From: Planctomycetota bacterium
Lineage (GTDB): Bacteria > Planctomycetota > Planctomycetia > Pirellulales > Pirellulaceae
Length of the DNA stretch: 9,316 bases
Assembly (NCBI GenBank): GCA_019347795.1
Contig: JAHWKS010000133.1
Coordinates: 1 to 9,316 of the forward strand
Reading direction: 5' to 3'
Shown: one piece after another, positions 6,295 to 9,316 of the stretch
Position numbering within the stretch: position 1 is the first letter of the stretch
Layout: every line of letters begins with the position of its first letter
Notes under the pieces: generated by a model
What the model was told of the DNA's origin: nothing
The model's database searches: none
The model's input: the letters and a program-made list of their open reading frames with translations, nothing else
Translations under genes and position numbers: made by a program

Positions 6295-8394
6295 TTAGTC
6301 GATCGCCCCGACAGGCTTCAGCTTCGAGACGACATCTTGGAACTGCGAGTTGCCTCCTCGTCCACGTTCCTCCCACGTTTCGCGCTTGATGATCCCCCCC
6401 TTTTCGAGGAGGGTTCCGATCAATGCACGAACTTCGCCGTTGGCTTGGATCTGGAGCCGGAGCAGAGCCGGATCAAGTGCCGTGGCGTCTGAGTTGTGGA
6501 TGTCCAGTTCGGCGGCCACGTCCATCGGCGTCAGGTCGGCCCGGTATCGCAGGGCGACTTCTCCGACCGGCTCGTAGGGAAATGCTCGCAGCTCGGCGGT
6601 GGTGGTCACCGGCAGGAACGGCTTCACCGCTTCCAGCAGGGCCTCCAGGAATCGCTCCTCGTCCTTCCGCAGCCGCTCGTTCATCTGGTCGATGGGCGTG
6701 TACAGGTCGGCCACCTTCTCCATCAAATCGCCGTTTCGCACGAAGGCGCCGGCCACTTCGTCCGTGAACCGCACCATACCGTGCTTGTGGCAGCCGATGC
6801 AGGAGATCCCCGTGACCACCGCCGGCGTGCCGGACCACTTGTTGGCGTCGCTGACGATCTGGATCGGTCCTTCCGAAATCCGCTTCTTCTCTCCGTCCAC
6901 CAGCAGGTAGCCCTGCAGGCCGTTGGGGAGCGCAAAGATGATCTCTCCGCCGTCGTGCGCGAAGGCGAAGTCCGGGAAAGGATGGCCTTCAAAGTCCGGG
7001 CCCAGGGGACGGCGAGCGACGTCTCCGTCTCCGGAGCTGGTGGCGAAGTCGTAGCTGATCCAGTACGACCCGTGCAGGCCGCGGTGGCGATCCAGCACCC
7101 GGTTGCTGACCGACACCTTGCTCCGCTTCACCGCGCCGCGCATCAGGTCGGGCGTCTCAAAGTCTTCTTCCGCATCCACCTCTAGTTGCTCCTCGAGCGC
7201 CAGGGCGTTGTCGGGAAGCTCCAGCAATTCGTGATATAGCGGCGGCCGGGAGGCCTTGGCCACGAACCAGTCCGCCCGCACCCGCAGCTTCGACAGATCC
7301 GAGCCGGCTAGCCTTTGGATTTCCTGGCTGATTGACCGCAGCTTCGGATCGAGGTCGAAACGAATGCCGTAGGGATAGCCGATCTTCCGCTCCTGTCCCC
7401 CGAGGTCGTTTCGCTCGAAGAGCTTGCTCCAGTGGTCGGCGTCGGTCCAGTCCAAATCGCGGAGATCAACCACGTACACCGTTTGCCCGGAGTCCACGGG
7501 CTGCGGGATGACGATCTCGCTTTCCCACGTCAGGCTGTTGATCAGCTTCGACAGCGCCGCCTTGTACAGCGCCAGCTCTTCATCGCTGATGAGCGTGTTG
7601 TTGTGCACGTGCGTGAAGCTGAAGTACCGCTGGTGCGGCCAGGACGACTCCGGCAGCGCCCGCAGGTGCGCGAGGATGGCGGACTGCGTGTCGTACTCGC
7701 TGACGTAGCCGCGGGCGATCTGCCGCTGCGGCCAGCGGGGGGCGCCCGCCGCGATCCAGGCCTGCATCGTCTCTTGCTCCTCCTCGGTCAAGCGCGGCTG
7801 CGACTTGGGAGGCATCGTGCCGCTGATGATCTTCTTCCAGATCATCGACTCGCTCAGGTCGCCCGGGACCAGGAATCGCGTCAGCTCGTCGGCCCGCGGC
7901 GCCACAAGCGAGGCGTAATCGTCGAAGTCCAGCCCCGGCGTTTCCAGCCGCTGCCGCCCGTGGCAGGCGTAGCAGTGCTTGCGGAACACACCCTCGGCCT
8001 TTACCGCCAGCGCCTCGTCGGCGCCGGGCCATGCGGCCCCGGAGCGAAGCCAGGCAGCCAGCGATTGTTTCTCTTCCAGGGTCGGTTGCGGCTTGCCCTC
8101 GGGAGGCATGTCGGCATCGACCAGCACGCGCGCCCACAGAAACGAGGTTTCGGCGGAATCGCCCACGAGCGGCTCGCCCGATTCGCCGCCGGCTTGAAAC
8201 GCCTCCGCGTTATCGAGCCGGAGCCCGCTTTTTTGCACGTCGGGACCGTGGCACGCGACGCAATACTTTTGCAGCACCGCGACCGCCTGCCGGCCGACGT
8301 CCTCGCTGGCCGAGGCGGATCGGGCTCCACACGTCGCCAAAGCCGCGATCGCCGCCAAGGCGGTCAGTTGTCGAATCAAGCGAATATCGAACAT
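6295..8394 (-). CDS. Exported planctomycete-type cytochrome c, three haem-binding motifs
   Basis: A 699-residue periplasmic or surface haem protein, presumably for electron transfer or redox/ligand sensing. Residues 1-29 form a signal peptide (LTALAAIAALATCGARSASA). Two consecutive PSCyt1-type domains follow: CVACH at 45-49 with MPPEG at 96-100, and CYACH at 141-145 with MPPKS at 194-198. The Met of each MPP motif is the probable sixth haem ligand. A third motif, CIGCH at 532-536, lies in a large C-terminal region (about 230-699) with GSYWISYDF (442-450) and HDGGEIIFALPNGLQGY (480-496). I recall that region as conserved in planctomycete proteins but cannot name it. The usual PSCyt1 partners (PSCyt2, PSD1) are absent. 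The start at 8394 has AGGA 7 nt upstream; ATG 8400 is too close to it, and an upstream extension to 8607 would only translate a 21-bp tandem repeat. It is the first gene of the putative operon. Confidence 0.92.
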   Translation of the reverse strand: MFDIRLIRQLTALAAIAALATCGARSASASEDVGRQAVAVLQKYCVACHGPDVQKSGLRLDNAEAFQAGGESGEPLVGDSAETSFLWARVLVDADMPPEGKPQPTLEEKQSLAAWLRSGAAWPGADEALAVKAEGVFRKHCYACHGRQRLETPGLDFDDYASLVAPRADELTRFLVPGDLSESMIWKKIISGTMPPKSQPRLTEEEQETMQAWIAAGAPRWPQRQIARGYVSEYDTQSAILAHLRALPESSWPHQRYFSFTHVHNNTLISDEELALYKAALSKLINSLTWESEIVIPQPVDSGQTVYVVDLRDLDWTDADHWSKLFERNDLGGQERKIGYPYGIRFDLDPKLRSISQEIQRLAGSDLSKLRVRADWFVAKASRPPLYHELLELPDNALALEEQLEVDAEEDFETPDLMRGAVKRSKVSVSNRVLDRHRGLHGSYWISYDFATSSGDGDVARRPLGPDFEGHPFPDFAFAHDGGEIIFALPNGLQGYLLVDGEKKRISEGPIQIVSDANKWSGTPAVVTGISCIGCHKHGMVRFTDEVAGAFVRNGDLMEKVADLYTPIDQMNERLRKDEERFLEALLEAVKPFLPVTTTAELRAFPYEPVGEVALRYRADLTPMDVAAELDIHNSDATALDPALLRLQIQANGEVRALIGTLLEKGGIIKRETWEERGRGGNSQFQDVVSKLKPVGAID

Positions 8395-8561
8395 AGACAT
8401 ATCCTGGCCGAAAAGTGAGCGCGGAGTGCTTACGCTAAAGATAAATCCGCATCCGCGCGCACGACCGGTCAAAAAAACGGACCCCGGCGAAATTCGCCCG
8501 CGCCCTGGCGGCCCCGCGGAGCAATCCGCACAACCGGCGCGATTGAAGTTTCGCGAAAGTC

Positions 8562-8603
8562 CCAAGGGCGAACCCTGCACATCCAAGGGCGAACCCTGCA
8601 CAT
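8562..8603. repeat. Two perfect tandem copies of a 21-bp unit
   Basis: The unit CCAAGGGCGAACCCTGCACA plus T is present twice in a row without mismatch, followed by a partial third copy (CCAAG). Because 21 is a multiple of three, the minus-strand frame stays open and encodes DVQGSPL twice, which artificially lengthens the cytochrome reading frame upstream. It looks like a recent slippage duplication in non-coding DNA, though paired sites for a regulator cannot be excluded. Confidence 0.85.
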
Positions 8604-8979
8604 CCAAGCGGGAAAGGAAGGCGAAATGTTACACCGCCTGACATGGTTCCCGTGACGGCATCCAAGCCCCCACCAATCAGGGCTATTCTACGACGCCAAT
8701 ACCCGCCAACGCAAGCAGCGCGCCGCCAAGGTTTCCCGTCCACCGGCCTGGTTCGATCGACGCGGTTCATCTCGATGGATCGGTCGACCCAGTTGCCCGA
8801 TCCGCTCACCGACTATTTCACCATCAGCGGCTCGGCCATCGAGGACGCCGACTGAGATATCGGCAATCACTGCGCGTGCAGCGCTGGCCATGGGGACTGA
8901 GCGGCGGCGATTTGCGGCGAACCTTACTTTCCCGGCGTTCGTCTAACCCCTCGGCGGCCTGAAGCGGCGCCCGCAACGC

Positions 8980-9008
8980 CTGACAGCCCGTCGCCCCGTA
9001 GATATACT
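8980..9008 (+). promoter_or_regulatory. Sigma70-type promoter for hflX
   Basis: CTGACA at 8980-8985 matches the TTGACA -35 consensus at five of six positions. A 17-nt spacer follows, then TATACT at 9003-9008, which matches TATAAT at five of six. Spacing and orientation fit hflX at 9089, and transcription would start near 9015, giving a leader of about 75 nt. Matches this good are unlikely by chance in such GC-rich DNA, but some planctomycete promoters deviate from the consensus. Confidence 0.7.
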
Positions 9009-9013
9009 TAAGA

Positions 9014-9037
9014 CGGCGGCAAAAGAGGTCGCCGCCG
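9014..9037 (+). other. Hairpin at the 5' end of the hflX leader
   Basis: CGGCGGC (9014-9020) pairs with GCCGCCG (9031-9037) across a 10-nt loop of AAAAGAGGTC. It begins almost exactly at the predicted transcription start and so would cap the hflX mRNA with a 5' stem, a known mRNA-stabilising arrangement. No T-run follows, so it is not a terminator. Confidence 0.4.
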
Positions 9038-9071
9038 GCGGGCTGCGGCCTGCTTCCATTTAGATTTCAAC

Positions 9072-9077
9072 AGGAGG
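9072..9077 (+). promoter_or_regulatory. Ribosome binding site AGGAGG of hflX
   Basis: A full-consensus Shine-Dalgarno sequence with an 11-nt spacer to the GTG at 9089. It decides the start codon of hflX, since no ATG is available nearby in frame. Confidence 0.88.
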
Positions 9078-9088
9078 TTCTTCTCTCC

Positions 9089-9316
9089 GTGTACGAAACC
9101 GAGCGTTCGCAAAGCGTCGCCAGGGAAAAAACGATCCTCGTTCGGGTGGTCCTGCCCGAGCATCCTTACGAGGACGAGCCGCTCGAAGAGCTGGAAGGTC
9201 TGGCCTCCACCGCCGGCGCCCGCATCGTCAGCGGGCTGCTGCAGCGCCGCGAGCGGCCGGACGCCTCCACCTATCTGGGCAAAGGAAAGGTGGATGAGCT
9301 CAAAAACCTGGTGGAG
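9089..9316 (+). CDS. hflX: GTPase HflX, N-terminal part only
   Basis: HflX is a ribosome-associated GTPase that splits or rescues stalled 70S ribosomes, especially after heat stress. Only the first 76 residues lie in the window; the frame is open to the right edge and the family is usually about 370-450 residues long, so the GTP-binding G domain is not visible. The visible part is the HflX N-terminal domain: LVRVVLPEHPYEDEPLEEL, a GLASTAGARIVSGLLQRRERPDAS stretch interrupted here only for readability (residues 37-60), then TYLGKGKVDELKNLVE. The P-x-x-x-T-Y-L-G-K-G-K-x-x-E-L pattern is the family hallmark. It starts with GTG after a strong ribosome binding site, has its own promoter, and is divergent from the cytochrome/caspase genes, so a functional link with them is not indicated. 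Confidence 0.95.
   Translation, partial: MYETERSQSVAREKTILVRVVLPEHPYEDEPLEELEGLASTAGARIVSGLLQRRERPDASTYLGKGKVDELKNLVE

Larger units (their letters stand above)
8401..9088. other. Divergent intergenic region between cytochrome gene and hflX
   Basis: About 690 nt without a convincing gene. Towards the cytochrome gene it must hold that gene's promoter. On the minus strand TTGACC and TTTATC occur, but about 21 nt apart, so the match is poor. An A7 tract lies at 8471-8477 and a small palindrome (GGCGAAATTCGCC) at 8486-8498. A 21-bp tandem repeat lies at 8562-8603. A short open frame at 8643-8855 (plus strand) has no ribosome binding site and no recognisable product. The right-hand end holds the hflX promoter and leader. 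Confidence 0.6.

Noticed and set aside
8450..8476. Minus-strand TTGACC and TTTATC as promoter of the cytochrome gene
   Set aside because: The two boxes are about 21 nt apart instead of 16-18, so the match is not good enough to call.
8468..8500. Minus-strand palindrome GGCGAATTTCGCC upstream of a T7 run as a terminator
   Set aside because: The stem is short, eight bases separate it from the T-run, and no minus-strand gene lies upstream within the window.
8401..8607. N-terminal extension of the cytochrome to an ATG at 8607
   Set aside because: The extension translates the 21-bp tandem repeat and would bury the signal peptide about 70 residues inside the protein. The start at 8394 has an AGGA at proper spacing.
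8626..8655. Nine-codon plus-strand peptide (MLHRLTWFP) behind AAGGAAGG, possible leader peptide
   Set aside because: The purine stretch is plausible, but no gene follows closely, no alternative hairpins are evident, and such tiny frames arise easily by chance.
8643..8855. Plus-strand 70-codon open frame upstream of hflX
   Set aside because: No ribosome binding site, no recognisable domain, and Arg/Pro-rich composition typical of non-coding GC-rich DNA. Another frame of the same stretch reads HRPGSIDAVHLDGSVD (within 8729-8788), faintly like the DGSV end of DUF1559 proteins, but nothing upstream supports a real or decayed gene.

Overview
The window looks like a piece of a high-GC planctomycete chromosome (Planctomycetota; I would guess Pirellulales or a relative). 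The strongest evidence is a cytochrome with two PSCyt1-type haem domains, a family largely confined to planctomycetes. An exported WD40/caspase-like giant protein and long shadow reading frames typical of high-GC DNA fit the same assignment. I see no mobile elements, tRNA, rRNA or CRISPR.

Layout. Four genes lie on the minus strand. Read in transcription order (high to low coordinates) they are: (1) a 699-residue exported tri-haem cytochrome c, 8394-6295; (2) a 404-residue exported two-domain protein of unknown function, 6240-5026; (3) a 1180-residue exported protein with a WD40 propeller region, a PDZ-like domain, an Ig-like linker and a C14 caspase-like protease, 4891-1349; (4) the first 393 residues of a leucyl aminopeptidase (PepA), 1181 to beyond the left edge. 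On the plus strand, divergent from the cytochrome, hflX starts at 9089 and runs off the right edge. It has a good sigma70-type promoter and a clear ribosome binding site.

How the genes may work together. The first three minus-strand genes all encode proteins with signal peptides and are closely spaced, so they look like one extracytoplasmic module: haem protein, small accessory protein, and WD40-PDZ-caspase protease. Between the accessory gene and the caspase gene are two strong RNA hairpins. One is a 24-bp inverted repeat and the other is an 11-bp GC-rich stem followed by a T-rich stretch that looks like an intrinsic terminator. Only about 28 nt separate the second hairpin from the caspase ATG, leaving no room for a separate promoter. 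The element therefore looks like an attenuator or processing site lowering caspase expression relative to its operon partners.

Main point of interest. A cytochrome c, a WD40 propeller and a caspase-fold protease are encoded together and all exported. The part list resembles that of animal apoptosome signalling (cytochrome c, WD40 of Apaf-1, caspase), although homology of the system is not implied. PepA and HflX are ordinary housekeeping genes. The 8401-9088 region is non-coding as far as I can tell; it contains a short tandem repeat and the hflX promoter.
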